Shown here in pieces: positions 19,408 to 30,004 of a DNA stretch of 64,000 nt. Every line of letters begins with the position of its first letter. Position 1 is the first letter of the stretch. Made by a program: the position numbers and the translations under genes. The stretch spans positions 4,035,093 to 4,099,092 of the forward strand of contig OY755242.1 in NCBI GenBank assembly GCA_963576725.1, given 5' to 3'. Below the pieces are notes generated by a model that saw nothing but the letters and a program-made list of their open reading frames with translations, did not search any database and had not been told where the DNA came from. This DNA comes from Azorinus chamasolen. Lineage: Eukaryota; Mollusca; Bivalvia; Cardiida; Solecurtidae.

Positions 19408-19629
19408 CCCTTTACTCCATAAATATGCCTATTTACGCCTTTTCAAACAGAGTAGACCCAGTTCAGACGGCTCCAGATCAGGGTCTGCTCTGTTTACTTG
19501 TAATAAAGATATGATTCTCCAGTTTCTACCATGGCTAGAAGTCATGTCTCCTTGTGCTATTATAAGAATTAATCTAACTAATATTCATGACGTCATTATT
19601 TATAACATAACTATTCATGAAGTAAAGTG
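19408..19629 (+). mobile_element. T5 MITE
   Basis: CCCTTTACTCCATAAATATG, shortened hairpin with GTAGACCCAGTTCAGACG, right end ACTATTCATGAAGTAAAGTG at TTAA 19630-19633. Confidence 0.7.
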
Positions 19630-19795
19630 TTAACACTTATCTAGTTGAACATTTAACGTTCACCCAGTCTGATCTGTTGCAGTGGTTATTTACTTCCCGT
19701 TCGTTCAGGCATTTCGGAAACTTAGGACCATTTGACAAAAAGCTTGAATTCAAATAACACGTCAAGTTACGTAGCCTCTCAGCTATTTACTAATA

Positions 19796-19989
19796 CAGTA
19801 GAAGGTGGCTTAAGCGACCGTCAAAAGAGGTCTCATTATGGGTCTGTAAGGCAAGTGGTAGCTGTATACAGGTCAAACGTAATTCAGAAAGCTTTTGCTG
19901 CATTCATTTTGTTCCGCATTAAGCAACCACGTGTTTTATAAGACTCCTGTGTTCAATAAATGAATGATCGCTTTATACAGGTTCTACTG
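19796..19989 (+). mobile_element. TA-6 hairpin MITE
   Basis: CAGTAGAAGGTGGCTTAAGC left, ATACAGGTTCTACTG right, both TA-flanked. The core stem is degraded. Confidence 0.75.
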
Positions 19990-20114
19990 TACAGGCCAAG
20001 TGTCACTTAGCAAGATGTGTTAATTATCACAAGGAATGCTATTGTTCATTCCTTCTGACAAAAGCCAGGGCAGGTTTTTATCACATGCACTGTTTAGCAG
20101 AATATTTTAGCCGA

Positions 20115-20290
20115 AATCGTCTTCATCATCATTGCGGTCATCATCATCATTGCGGTCATCATCATCATCATCATTATCATCTTCATCGTTATCATCATCA
20201 CCATCATTAGCATCATCACCATCATCTCATCATCATGCCGTCATCATCAATGTCATCACCATCATCATCATCAGCAGCAGCAACAACATT
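20115..20290 (+). repeat. (ATC)n trinucleotide tract
   Basis: Long run of TCATCATCATC with interruptions. It produces a serine-rich open frame that is not a gene. Confidence 0.9.
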
Positions 20291-20561
20291 ATTCAACATA
20301 ATCAGAAAAATCATTGTTCATCATAAAAAAGAAAAACACAGCCAACATCATTAACATAATTGTCATCAATATTGTCCATCATCGAATTTATTTTCGCAGC
20401 GCCGTAAAATATAACTAAATATATACGCTGTTGGGAATGTCATTGTACAGTAATGCATATCTGCAATGACCGCTCGAAAGCAATCTACGCGTGACTCTGC
20501 ATGTCAGTAAATCCGTGTATCGTCAGTATCAAAATTATTTGCAACTGCGTTAATGTTTTAA

Positions 20562-20808
20562 CTCTTCTCTTGCTGAATTTAAAAACACATTTCTCCTTCT
20601 TTACCCATGTCCTGTTGTATAATTACATATTATCTTCACTGTGTACACGTATTTCGCTGTGCAGTCACTGTTGTGGAGTGCGCTGGTTGCACAATCAACT
20701 TGTAAATAGTGCAGACCCTGATGAGACAGCTCCTGCATGCAGGAGCTGTCTCATCTGGGTCTTCACTATTTACTGGTACGTATATTGACGTGAATAGCAA
20801 GCGAAGGG
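20562..20808 (+). mobile_element. T2 TTAA hairpin MITE, full length
   Basis: TTAA 20558-20561 and 20809-20812. Hairpin with GTGCAGACCCTGATGAGACA opposite GTCTCATCTGGGTCTTCAC (T/T mismatch). Confidence 0.85.
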
Positions 20809-20881
20809 TTAAGCGAAAGTGGAGACGTAAGCAAAAGAAAATTGTGGCCCATATGCAGACGACAATAAATGGCCGCGAAAC

Positions 20882-20958
20882 AGGTTAAGCAGCAACCTGC
20901 CTAAAATACAACTAGATCTACTTCTTTACTAAACGGTCTAGTTAGAGGAGTTTTACTG
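20882..20958 (+). mobile_element. TA-2 MITE right-end fragment
   Basis: GGTTAAGCAGCAACCTGCCT to GAGGAGTTTTACTG then TA. Confidence 0.65.
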
Positions 20959-21262
20959 TATTACCGGTGTGTTATTTTACATCGCCATTTTTGTTTTTTG
21001 AAAATAGTATAAAGTTTATAACCTTAAACACACCCTGCGTGTGTAGTGATATTGCTTGTACAAAACGACTGGGTTCAGCTGATACCCCCGGTAATCTCGA
21101 TTGAAAATCGTCATTTAATTCGGCCCACATCACAGAGAGGATCCGACTGACCATGACACAAACTAGTTGATACTGTGAATCAGGGCGTGGCATTTGGGAA
21201 TATCGTCAATTTAATGGATGTACATTTTATATCCAAATGTGTAAATAATAGAGATACTGTTA

Positions 21263-21451
21263 CAGTAGCGCCCCTGTATTGTAGTTTTAAATAAGTCTAG
21301 AAAGGTGGCTGCTTAATGCAGGGTGAACGTCATTGAGAAAGCTCATAGAGGAGCTTACAGTATGACATTCAAAATGCATTCAGCTACATGACACCTGTCT
21401 CCAAGACCGATGTTTAATCTAAATTTGAAGTGCGATTTAGAGTGGTTACTG
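21263..21451. mobile_element. TA-2 hairpin MITE
   Basis: TA-flanked; CAGTAGCGCCCCTG left, TTAGAGTGGTTACTG right. The palindrome has many mismatches, so this is an older copy. Confidence 0.75.
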
Positions 21452-21871
21452 TATATCTAAAAAACAATCTCCCATCTCTCTCTATACACAAAACTCAATA
21501 AAGCTACCGTATTTAATGAATAAACATGGTGCCTTTAAATATTTATTGCACATATATATACGAGATGTAATGCCTTCGAGTAGAACCAGGTAAGACAACT
21601 CAGGCGGTGCCATCAGGGCAGGGTCTGCTCTGTTTGGTAATGTTATACTTTAGATATGATTCTTCAGTTTATGTTATGGCAAAATGGTCTTCGTTTCTGC
21701 ACCATTATACAGAATATCTTAATCATTAGTCATTATGTCATCAATATCAATTAACGGAAGGGTCCAACACCTGTAGTAGCTTAATTAATACAAATCGACT
21801 GTGATACAGACAGCTCCTTTGGGGGCATTTCTGCAGAACTGTGTCTACTATTAATTTGCCATCTCTCTTAA

Positions 21872-22095
21872 CCCATTCCCTCATGTACTATTTTTAGACC
21901 CAACCTCTTTGAATAAACCTACCAAAAAGGAGTATTTACTAGAGAAAATGACACTTTTAGAGTTGTGTAGTTTTGAAACCACTGTGATAAATAGAGCATT
22001 TGCTCCTAGGAGCAAATGCTCTATTTATCACAATGGTTTCAAAAAGTGACGTTTACAGAGGCGCCAATATAATTATGTCAATATGAGGGAATGGT
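21872..22095 (-). mobile_element. T3 TTAA hairpin MITE, full length
   Basis: TTAA 21868-21871 and 22096-22099. CCCATTCCCTCATG start, stem GAAACCACTGTGATAAATAG / TTATCACAATGGTTTC around GCTCCTAGGAGC, end AATATGAGGGAATGG. Confidence 0.85.
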
Positions 22096-22099
22096 TTAA

Positions 22100-22325
22100 G
22101 ACCAATATTCATTCCATTCCCACTTAAAATTGTTTAAAATTACATGACCTTATGAATAATCATTGACAGAAATCTATAACGAAACACGGACAGGAGATGT
22201 TTGTGAAAGAAGACAGCTGTAGAAACATATCAATGCCGTTAGCAAACAGAGCAGACCCTGATCAGTGTTAGAGCGGTCTGATCTGGGTCTTCAATGTTTT
22301 CAAAGGCGTCAAAGGGAATGGGCTA
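22100..22325 (-). mobile_element. T1-like MITE, degraded
   Basis: Starts next to the T3 TTAA; hairpin TAGCAAACAGAGCAGACCCT ... CTGATCTGGGTCTTCAATG, right end GCGTCAAAGGGAATGGG. Confidence 0.6.
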
Positions 22326-22624
22326 AATCTGTTGATTGTCGTTGTGGTGAGGGTTTGCTGTACACATAATTATGTTAAATCCCACTACGCTCTAGTTCTG
22401 AGTGAACGCGTCCATAATTATAATTTATGTTTTTTGACTCTAGCCAATTTACATTTTGAGATTTATTTCTGAAAAGATTGTATTTCGCCGACATACCTTG
22501 GCATAACTAATTTTTTTGAGCAAGCAGTGCAGATCCTGACCAGATGGTCCTCTTCTTTCGGTTTTTACTTTCCAAATGCGCCCCTTTTTAAAGACACCAA
22601 TCATAAATAGGTTTACCCTCAGAT

Positions 22625-22735
22625 GTTGGGCGCGACTTGGAATACCGCGGTATCTTTCGCAAACAGCTTCTGTCCAGGTGAGATGTCCATATTCACGGCA
22701 CCTCATCATGGACCAGGCTGTTTGACACTCGGTCA
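22625..22735 (+). mobile_element. T4 MITE hairpin, degraded
   Basis: GCAAACAGCTTCTGTCCAGG ... CATCATGGACCAGGCTGTTT with ACACTCGGTCAATAATGA tail. Confidence 0.5.
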
Positions 22736-22837
22736 ATAATGAACGGATCAGATGTGAGCAAATATTGTTACATAGGTTTTAGCATATTTATTGCTGTTGG
22801 GGTGGGGTGGGGAGGGGGTCAACATGAGAATGGCTAA

Positions 22838-23066
22838 CCCTCTCCTCCATAGGTATGCCCCTTTTACGCCTAGATCAAATGGCTCCTTTCAGAGTCCTGT
22901 GACCAGGGACTCTCATGTTTGTCCATGAAGTATTGATCTGATCCTACAGTTTCTGTTATGACTAAAAGCCCTGTATTTATAAATTATTTGCCTATGTAGA
23001 GTGTCAGCTTATAAGTATTCATGATGTAAAATATTCATGATTTCAAATATTCATGGGATAAAGTGT
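22838..23066 (+). mobile_element. T5 MITE with triplicated ATATTCATG
   Basis: CCCTCTCCTCCATAGGTATG start; the right part has three close copies of AATATTCATGAT-like sequence before TTAA 23067-23070. Confidence 0.6.
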
Positions 23067-23305
23067 TTAACTGACAGCTAAATTACTTAATCAATATGAC
23101 AGTGTTTTTTCTGGAGTTCTACACTGATGTAGGGAAAAGTCTTTGAAACTGTTTAGGTTCACAGGTAGCGGTATCGTACTAATTTTGTCTGCAGGTCTAG
23201 ATTATGCGAATGACGCCACGGCCAAACTGTTCTTTGAAGCGTTGTAGTGTCACATGGTTACGGCATCTACCTGGTTTTGTCGAGGAGCTCTAGATTATGT
23301 GAATA

Positions 23306-23495
23306 CAGTAAAACCGGGCGTTAAAATTTTGTATAAGTATCGGTCTTGGATATAGGTGGCACCATAATGCTGGGTGAACGTCATGCAAAAAAGAAGTTCT
23401 GTAGGAGTTTTCTGCATGACATACATCCTGCATTATGCAGCCACCTGCCATCTAAATTTTCCTCGCTAAAATTCTGGTTTAGAGGGGTTTTACTT
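23306..23495. mobile_element. TA-2 hairpin MITE, reverse arrangement
   Basis: CAGTAAAACCGGGCGTTAAA left, CTGGTTTAGAGGGGTTTTAC right; core GGTGGCACCATAATGCTGGG. Confidence 0.75.
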
Positions 23496-23696
23496 TAGCG
23501 CTTTTAAAAAAAGTTATTTAACATTGTGGTGGCTCACAGGTAGCAGTGTCGAATTGAGTTTGTGATGTATACAATTGGAAATTCATACTATATTCTGCTT
23601 ACGAATAATGATGGATATAAATTAGCAAATTTGCATAATAGCATGTGAACACAGAAACTCTTGGCCATGTAGAATAAACAAATATAGCCGTCCCTG

Positions 23697-23992
23697 GTGA
23701 TCGAGATCCTACATGAGCTGTCTGATCTGTGTCTACTCTGTCAGTGCCCGTCTATCAGGTACAGACCCTGGTGAACCAGATCCTACATGAGCTGTCTGAT
23801 CTGTGTCTACTCTGTCAGTGCCCGTCTATCAGGTACAGACCCTGGTGAACCAGATCCTACATGAGCTGTCTGATCTGTGTCTACTCTGTCAGTGCCCGTC
23901 TATCAGGTACAGACCCTGATGAGCCAGATCCTACATGATGTGTCTGATCTGTGTCTACTCTGTCAGTGCCCGTCTATCAGGTACATTAATAT
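23697..23992 (+). repeat. Four copies of a 74-bp tandem repeat
   Basis: GATCCTACATGAGCTGTCTG starts at 23705, 23779, 23853 and (diverged) 23927. Unit contains CTGATCTGTGTCTACTCTGT, the right arm of a T1-type hairpin, so the array grew from a MITE fragment. Confidence 0.9.
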
Positions 23993-24072
23993 CTGACTTT
24001 CGACTGAACTCAAGATACACACGATGGAAATATCTATGTTAGACACATGTATACATATGTACCCGAGCACAA

Positions 24073-24157
24073 ATCATATAGGAGCTTAAGGGAGCCACCT
24101 GCCCTTAATACCAACTAATTAACACAATTTAGTGGCGGTTATAGAGACGTTTTACTG
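24073..24157 (+). mobile_element. TA-1 MITE right half
   Basis: AGGGAGCCACCTGCCCTTAA ... ATAGAGACGTTTTACTG then TA. Confidence 0.7.
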
Positions 24158-24159
24158 TA

Positions 24160-24268
24160 TATTATACCATAAACGAATAGAGCAGACCCTGATCCTATAG
24201 GATCCGTCTGATCTGGGTCTACTATATTTGCAAATGCTTGAAGATACTTTCTTATGACGGAAAGGGTT
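24160..24268 (-). mobile_element. T1 MITE fragment
   Basis: CGAATAGAGCAGACCCTGAT, shortened stem, GTCTGATCTGGGTCTACTAT and end ATGACGGAAAGGG. Confidence 0.6.
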
Positions 24269-24318
24269 CAATCCCATTCTATCGTAACCCTGGTACTCTA
24301 TATCCCAACATGCTATCA

Positions 24319-24486
24319 TGAGAACCACAGGGAGCCATTTCGTGGATCTACATGGTCTGAAAAGTCAAAAAAATTGATTGGGTCGATTTCGTGTTATAGT
24401 ATATAATATAACACTAATTCGACCCAATCAATATTTTTGACTTTTTAGACCATGTAGACCCACGAAATGGCCCCTGTTATGAGAAC
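24319..24486. repeat. 168-bp foldback, family unknown
   Basis: Arms of about 67 bp: left has GCCATTTCGTGGATCTACAT and AAAAAATTGATTGGGTCGA, right has TCGACCCAATCAATATTTTT and GTAGACCCACGAAATGGC. Loop centres on ATAGTATATAATATAACA. Few mismatches. Confidence 0.85.
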
Positions 24487-24692
24487 TATATCTATCTGAA
24501 AATACACCGTAAATTGGCATGGATTTTTTCCAAACCGCTGTATACGGATATTGTTTTAAATTCACCAGGGTCCATTTTACTTTTCTACAGATATGTGTAG
24601 ATCCCTAGGTCATTTCGATGCCGCCACCTGTGTATTAGCTCGGATCTAGATGCATTCTTTATTGAGAAGGGGCACAAATAGGAAGGTGCGTA

Positions 24693-24887
24693 CAGTAGAA
24701 AGGGTCTTAAGCGACCATCAAAAGTAGGTCTAATTATGGGTCTGTAAGGCAGGTAGTAACGCAGATCAAAAGACATCCGGAACACCTCTATAAGAGCATT
24801 CTGCATTTGCCCTGCATTAAATAACCAACTGTTTTAAGACACCTTTGTTCAAAATTCACGAATGGCCGCTTAGTACAGGTTCGACTG
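24693..24887 (+). mobile_element. TA-6 MITE
   Basis: CAGTAGAAAGGGTCTTAAGC left; TTAGTACAGGTTCGACTG right. Core shortened. Confidence 0.75.
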
Positions 24888-24989
24888 AATTCAAATCTTA
24901 AGCATAATCGTAATTTCTCCACCAAACACAGCGTTCAGAATACTGGGCTAGATGGAAAAATACAGATGCATTTTTTCAAACAAGTTTAA

Positions 24990-25214
24990 CCATTTCATGT
25001 AATAAAAAATGACATCACGAATATTCATTAGCTGATTTTTTATAATGGCATTTATACACAGGCTATTTAGTATTGGTTGAAACTATGGGGTCATATCAGC
25101 TATAATTTCATAAGCAAACAGTAGACCCTAATCAGACCAATCAGACGACTCCTCGTCTGATCTGGGTATACTCTGTTTGCATAGTCGTGTAAAAGCGTGC
25201 GTTAGGGTTACGTT
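24990..25214 (-). mobile_element. T5 MITE
   Basis: TTTAACCATTTCATGTAATA, GAATATTCATTAGCTGATTT, hairpin AAGCAAACAGTAGACCCTAA ... CTGATCTGGGTATACTCTGT. Confidence 0.6.
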
Positions 25215-25224
25215 ACGCGTTGAA

Positions 25225-25525
25225 CCATTTCCTCCATAAATACGTCTTTCTACGCATTTGTAATTAGAGTTTGCTTATGATATAATATAGATATGGTTTA
25301 TGATATAATATAGATATGGTTTATGATATAATATAGATATGGTTTATGATATAATATAGATATGGTTTATGATATAATATAGATATGGTTTATGATATAA
25401 TATAGATATGGTTTTACAGTTTCTGCTATGACCAATACATCCTGGGTCCATGTGTTATTGTAACAATTTATCTAACTAACAGTCATGGTGCCATTATTTC
25501 TTACAAGAATATTCATGGAGTATGT
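25225..25525 (+). mobile_element. T5 MITE with internal 23-bp expansion
   Basis: CCATTTCCTCCATAAATACG start and TACAAGAATATTCATGGAGT end. The hairpin is lost; between, the stretch that reads GATATAATATAGATATG in other T5 copies is repeated. Confidence 0.65.
25276..25413 (+). repeat. Six copies of a 23-bp repeat
   Basis: Perfect or near-perfect units of TATGATATAATATAGATATG plus GTT. Very recent expansion inside the T5 element. Confidence 0.95.
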
Positions 25526-25828
25526 TATTGTAGTGAGAAGTATTCAGACAGACAAGCTGGGGAAATAATGCAAACCCAGACCATGCCGATCCTCCACGAA
25601 AAGTTTGATTAGGGTCCACGCTATTTCTTACTATATCAGTATGATTTAAAGTTTTCAAAATAGTGTCAAATTGAATTACACAGCTTTACAAACTGATGGA
25701 GAGGAGAATGCGCGTGTCCGTGTAATTAGGACAATTAGGATAGTGTCTGGTATTATTACAGTAAGAATACTAATGAAGAGAAATGACCATGTGTGTACAG
25801 TGAATCCGCACTGGAGAGATTATTAGTA

Positions 25829-26045
25829 CAGTAGAACCCCTCTAATGCGACCACTTAAAGAATAAGCACAGCTGCCTTTTATAAGCGGGTGGTTGCTTAA
25901 TACAGGACAAAAGTAATTCAGAAAGCTCCTCTAGGAGCAACCTATGAGCTTTCTGCATTACTTTTGTCCTGCATTAAGCGACCACCTGCATCTAGCACCC
26001 ATAATTGTACTTCTTTTAGGTGGTCGCATTAACGGGGGTTTGCTG
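25829..26045. mobile_element. TA-5 hairpin MITE, full length
   Basis: TA-flanked. CAGTAGAACCCCTCTAATGC left, TCGCATTAACGGGGGTTTGCT right; stem GGTGGTTGCTTAATACAGGA / TCCTGCATTAAGCGACCACC. Confidence 0.85.
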
Positions 26046-26057
26046 TATTATTAATTA

Positions 26058-26225
26058 CAATAGAACACGTCATAAGCGACCATCAAAAAGAGATCTAATA
26101 ATGGGTTTGTCAAGCAGGTGATAGCTTAATGCAGGTCAAAAGTAATGCAGAAAGCTCTTACAGGAGCATTAAGCTACCACCTGCATATAAAGACCCCTAT
26201 GTTCAATAAATGAATGGCCGTTAAC
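26058..26225 (+). mobile_element. TA-6 MITE, right end missing
   Basis: CAATAGAACACGTCATAAGC left, TTCAATAAATGAATGGCCGT near the right, where it stops. It starts 13 bp after the TA-5 element. Confidence 0.7.
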
Positions 26226-26229
26226 ATCT

Positions 26230-27400
26230 TTACTGGATAGAGACATTTTTGGATACTTTTTGAAAATAGATAAAAGACCTTGATATGTTGGTTTAAACGC
26301 TTGGCAGAGCTTGTGTTATTACTGTTAAGTTTTACCGGGGGAAAAACTCTGCTGCTGCTGCTGTGGTTGACAAAAACTCAAGTCTTAATTCTTCTTGACA
26401 ACATTTAATTTCTAAAGTCTACACAATATTCAAGTTTACTTCTGTAAATCCCTTTCGTTCAACTGTCAACTTCTTTGCTTTCCAAAAAGGCCTAAAAGTG
26501 ATCTAACATCAAAGTTCTCCCTCTTCTTAGTAACTAAATTTTGAATTTCCTCTCGTGAACAAAGGAACCCTGGTTTATTTAAGATGTTCAACAGACAAGG
26601 GCTACGTAGGCTAAACTGATTTGCTAAATCTTATCAAAGCTAGCTCCAAATATGGGGAGCAGCATGCTGAACTATAGCACCTCAACTGATCAGTGCCAGC
26701 GTCCCTTACTAGCCATTTGGGCTCAAGTAATTACAATTTATGGGACTACATGATGACAGGTCTCGGCTAAACCGATGACTGACAATCTCCACTAGCCCTC
26801 TGTTTAACATTTCCAGACATAACACCTCTCTCCTTTGTTCAATGGGTCAACCATATTGCAAACCTATGGTGACCAGAATTAAACACAATTCTTACATAAA
26901 GGCTCAAGAGTTGTCTAAACCCCTATGTAAAAAAACACAACATTACTGATAGTGTAAACCTCCGACTTTCAAGCCGCCACTCTCGCTAGAGGATATCCCT
27001 GTGTCTAATCATTAAGTGGTCATTGTACATGTATAGTATTTCTTCATAGTTTCTAAAACAAATACAGCCATTTGTATTTGAAGTAAACAATGCAGCAGAC
27101 AACATATGTCCTAACAAAGAGTTAAGTGTGTGTGTGCGTGCGTGCACGTATGCATGCGTGTTTGTGTTGGGGGAGTTATTATGTTTTCGAATACATGTAC
27201 AATTTGGCTGGCAGAAATTGGCAAATAAGCCATGCATTACAACAGCGTGAGACTATCCAGGAAGAAAACATTGAATTTAACTATTGTTCGAATTGTATCA
27301 GCTCGGCAACTTCCGCCAGTAAGAAAATGTACATGTACGTTATTTCCGCCAACATCAATTTAAGTCACTTAAGCGGCTTTTAAAGCTTTTGAAACACACA
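26230..27400. other. About 1.2-kb MITE-free block, no gene supported
   Basis: Unlike its surroundings it carries no hairpin MITE. The minus strand has an AATAAACCAGGG string and a TAGTAAGGGACG string that made me consider an LTR remnant, but no TG..CA pair or coding region is visible. A (GTGC)n tract lies at about 27126-27165. Confidence 0.35.
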
Positions 27401-27407
27401 GCATATA

Positions 27408-27823
27408 CAATAGAACCCCTCTAAACAGGAATTTCATTTAACCCTTTCCCTGTTCTATATTTAGTCCAAATGTCAATACCTACTGGATATTCATGGAGAA
27501 AATAGTTATAATCAAACATGAAAGGTGGAGCATTGTAGCCATTTTAGAAAGTGAAGACACAAATCTTTCGAATTCCACTATCAAACAGAGTAGACCCTGA
27601 TCAGACCCTGATCTGGGTCTACTCTGTTTGCAAATGCGTGAAAAACACGTTCTTCTAAGGAAAAGGGTAAAAGAACAATTTAGGTCTTTTTAAGCAAGTG
27701 GCTGCTTAATGCAGGGTGCATTAGGATATTTTTGCACGACTTTCAACCTGCATTAAGCTGTCACTTGTCTGATAGAAAGGTTTTTATACTAATTATAGCG
27801 CCCTGTTTAGAAGGGTTTTATTG
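27408..27823. mobile_element. TA-2 MITE interrupted by T1
   Basis: CAATAGAACCCCTCTAAACA left end, interrupted at 27438, resumes 27671 with TTTAGGTCTTTTTAAGCAAG-like core and ends TTAGAAGGGTTTTATTG. Confidence 0.75.
27442..27666 (-). mobile_element. T1 MITE nested in TA-2
   Basis: TTAA 27438-27441, right GTAA 27667-27670 (one change). CCCTTTCCCTGTTCTATATT start; stem lacks its centre (GACCCTGATCAGACCCTGAT). Confidence 0.8.
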
Positions 27824-28008
27824 TATTCAAGTATTTCATTTGGTTCTCCTTGATGAGGATACATGTTGACAGTTAATAACTTTGTATGTGTGACGCATAG
27901 TTTAATAAACCAATAATGTGTCAAAATAATTAGTCAATATACAATAAAGGAGGTGGTCTATACGAATCTTATCACCGGGGTGGTCAATATTACGTCATCA
28001 TTCGTATA

Positions 28009-28055
28009 CAATAAGACCTCTCTGAATCGGACTTTAAAACTAGCATCAATGCCAA
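28009..28055 (+). mobile_element. TA-2 left-end fragment
   Basis: CAATAAGACCTCTCTGAATC with TTTAAAACTAGCATCAATGC, cut by the T5 element that follows. Confidence 0.55.
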
Positions 28056-28060
28056 TATTA

Positions 28061-28311
28061 TACCCTGTGCTCCATAAATACGCCTTTCTATGCCTTTTTC
28101 AAACAGAGTAGACCCAGATCAGACGGCTCCTATAGGAGCCGTCTGATCAGGGTCTGCTCTGTTTGCTTATGATCTAATACATATATGATTCTACAGGTTC
28201 TGCCATGGTCAAACATTCCTGTGTCCATGTGCTACATGTATTATAGTAAATAAATGCAATTCATATTCAAGACCTCATTATATCTTACATGGATAGTCAT
28301 TGAGGAAAGGA
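28061..28311 (+). mobile_element. T5 TTAA hairpin MITE
   Basis: CCCTGTGCTCCATAAATACG start, hairpin CAAACAGAGTAGACCCAGAT ... CTGATCAGGGTCTGCTCTG (A/A mismatch), end GAGGAAAGG at TTAA 28312-28315. Confidence 0.8.
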
Positions 28312-28319
28312 TTAAAGGG

Positions 28320-28438
28320 TTAAGGCAAGTGACAGCTTTATGCATGGTACAAATTCCTGTCTGCATGACTTTAAGCAGCAACCAACCTTTAAAGATATTT
28401 CTCCCGTACTACATGGCCGTTTTAGAGAGGTGTTATTG
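28320..28438 (+). mobile_element. TA-type MITE remnant
   Basis: AAGGCAAGTGACAGCTTTAT, GCAGCAACCAACCTTTAAAG and GTTTTAGAGAGGTGTTATTG. Confidence 0.6.
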
Positions 28439-28751
28439 TAATTAGTATTAGATATGATCGATGTTTCTTTATTAAATCAATCATATGTGGACATTTGTGG
28501 TACCTGAAATCGTAATCGTTCATTTTGACTAGTTTGTAACTATTTACTACCTTATTTCATTAGGTTAGCTCGTTTAAATTGACACTTGCAATATATCATT
28601 TTGCACTCGAGGATTCCTGAAGGATGGAGGATGAAAACTGTTTGACATTAAATGGTTAAGGGCACATACATACCGTGATCTTAGAACTCCTTCAGTTGCT
28701 CTCTGATCTAATCTGTGTGTCTATGTCACGGGGGTAAATGCGCACCCTTAA

Positions 28752-28993
28752 CCCTTCGCTTGCTATTCGCGTTAATATACCTATCTGTAAATAGTGAAGA
28801 CCCAGATGAGACAGCTCCTGCAGGAGCTGTCTCATCAGGGTCTGCACTATTTACAATTTGACTGTGCAACAAGTGCACTCCACAGCAGTGATTGCACAGC
28901 AAAATACTTGTACACAGTGAAGATATATGTAATTATACAACAGGGCATGGGTAAAGAAGGAGAAATGTTTTTTAAATTTCAGCAAGCGAAGGG
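28752..28993 (-). mobile_element. T2 TTAA hairpin MITE, full length
   Basis: TTAA 28748-28751 and 28994-28997. CCCTTCGCTTGCTATTC start; hairpin GTGAAGACCCAGATGAGACA / GTCTCATCAGGGTCTGCAC with A/A mismatch (complement of the T/T in the other orientation). Confidence 0.88.
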
Positions 28994-29037
28994 TTAACAT
29001 GTTTGTGTATTGTCTTTTTCAACTATCAACAGTAATA

Positions 29038-29239
29038 CGGTAATACCTCTGTACACCAGAGTTCTAGTAGAGAAAAAAAGACACTTATAGGTAGGTGACT
29101 GCTTAATGTAGGATGACAGTCAAGCAGAATGCTCCTAGAGGAGTTTTCTGCATATATTTTATCATGCATTAAGCTGCCACCTGTCTTCAATACCGATATA
29201 CATACAAAATTGAACGTCCTGTTTAGAGGGTTTTTACTG
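29038..29239. mobile_element. TA-2 hairpin MITE
   Basis: TA-flanked. CGGTAATACCTCTGTACACC left, TTTAGAGGGTTTTTACTG right; stem centre GCTCCTAGAGGAG. Confidence 0.8.
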
Positions 29240-29401
29240 TACCTAGCTAATCTGAATTAATGACATTTTATTCTGCAATGTGAACGTCTTCATGATGCGC
29301 CAAATTGCTCTGGATGCAGACTGATTTAACGATAAATGATTGGCCAGTAACAGGCTTAAAGACCGTTTATTCAACAACTATTGTATTATCATATTATTTA
29401 A

Positions 29402-29597
29402 CCCATTACCTCATAGGCTATTTTTAGATACAACCTCTTTGAATAAATCTACCAAAAAGGAGCATTAACTAGGGAAAAGGAAAATTTTAGAATTTTGAAA
29501 CCATTGTGATAAATAGAGCATTTGCTCCTATAGGAGCAAATGCTCTATTTATCACAATGGTTTCACAAAGTGATTTTTGTCAATATGAGGGAATGGG
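29402..29597 (-). mobile_element. T3 TTAA hairpin MITE
   Basis: TTAA 29398-29401 and 29598-29601. Perfect-looking stem GATAAATAGAGCATTTGCTC / GAGCAAATGCTCTATTTATC around CTATAG. Confidence 0.88.
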
Positions 29598-29711
29598 TTA
29601 AGGGAAACCTACCCAGTTTTTGTTTGGGACTCATCGATGCTTTCATGTGGAGGAGGCCACAGCAAACCAACTATGTCCTGGCTGGAATAAGCTATGTTCT
29701 TGTCATTGATG

Positions 29712-30004
29712 GGTTCAGCAAATAGTGCAGACCCTGGCCAGGGGACTCCTTCCTCTGATCTGGGTCTACATTGTCCTTTTAAGGGATACTGGACACTAAT
29801 ATGTTAAACTCACGAGGATTTTAAACGACGGGTAGCGGTATCGAACTAGCCTTCCGATGTGTTTATACCTGTAGAAATTCATACCGGACCATTATTGTTT
29901 AAAGGAACTGTTTATTTAGTATGAAAGGGTATGCTTTGCCAACTGATTTTGAAGTACAAACTCCTCTATGAGTCCTCTGATCTGGGTCTACACTGTTTGC
30001 AAAA
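29712..30004 (+). mobile_element. Two degraded T6/T1-like hairpin remnants
   Basis: AAATAGTGCAGACCCTGGCC ... CTGATCTGGGTCTACATTG (29718-29775) and CTCTGATCTGGGTCTACACTG half (29960-29998). Termini not recoverable. Confidence 0.4.

Noticed and set aside
20132..20326. Serine-rich frame
   Set aside because: Translation of the (ATC)n tract.
26230..27400. Possible LTR remnant on the minus strand
   Set aside because: No paired LTR, primer-binding site, TG..CA ends or coding remnant could be found by eye.
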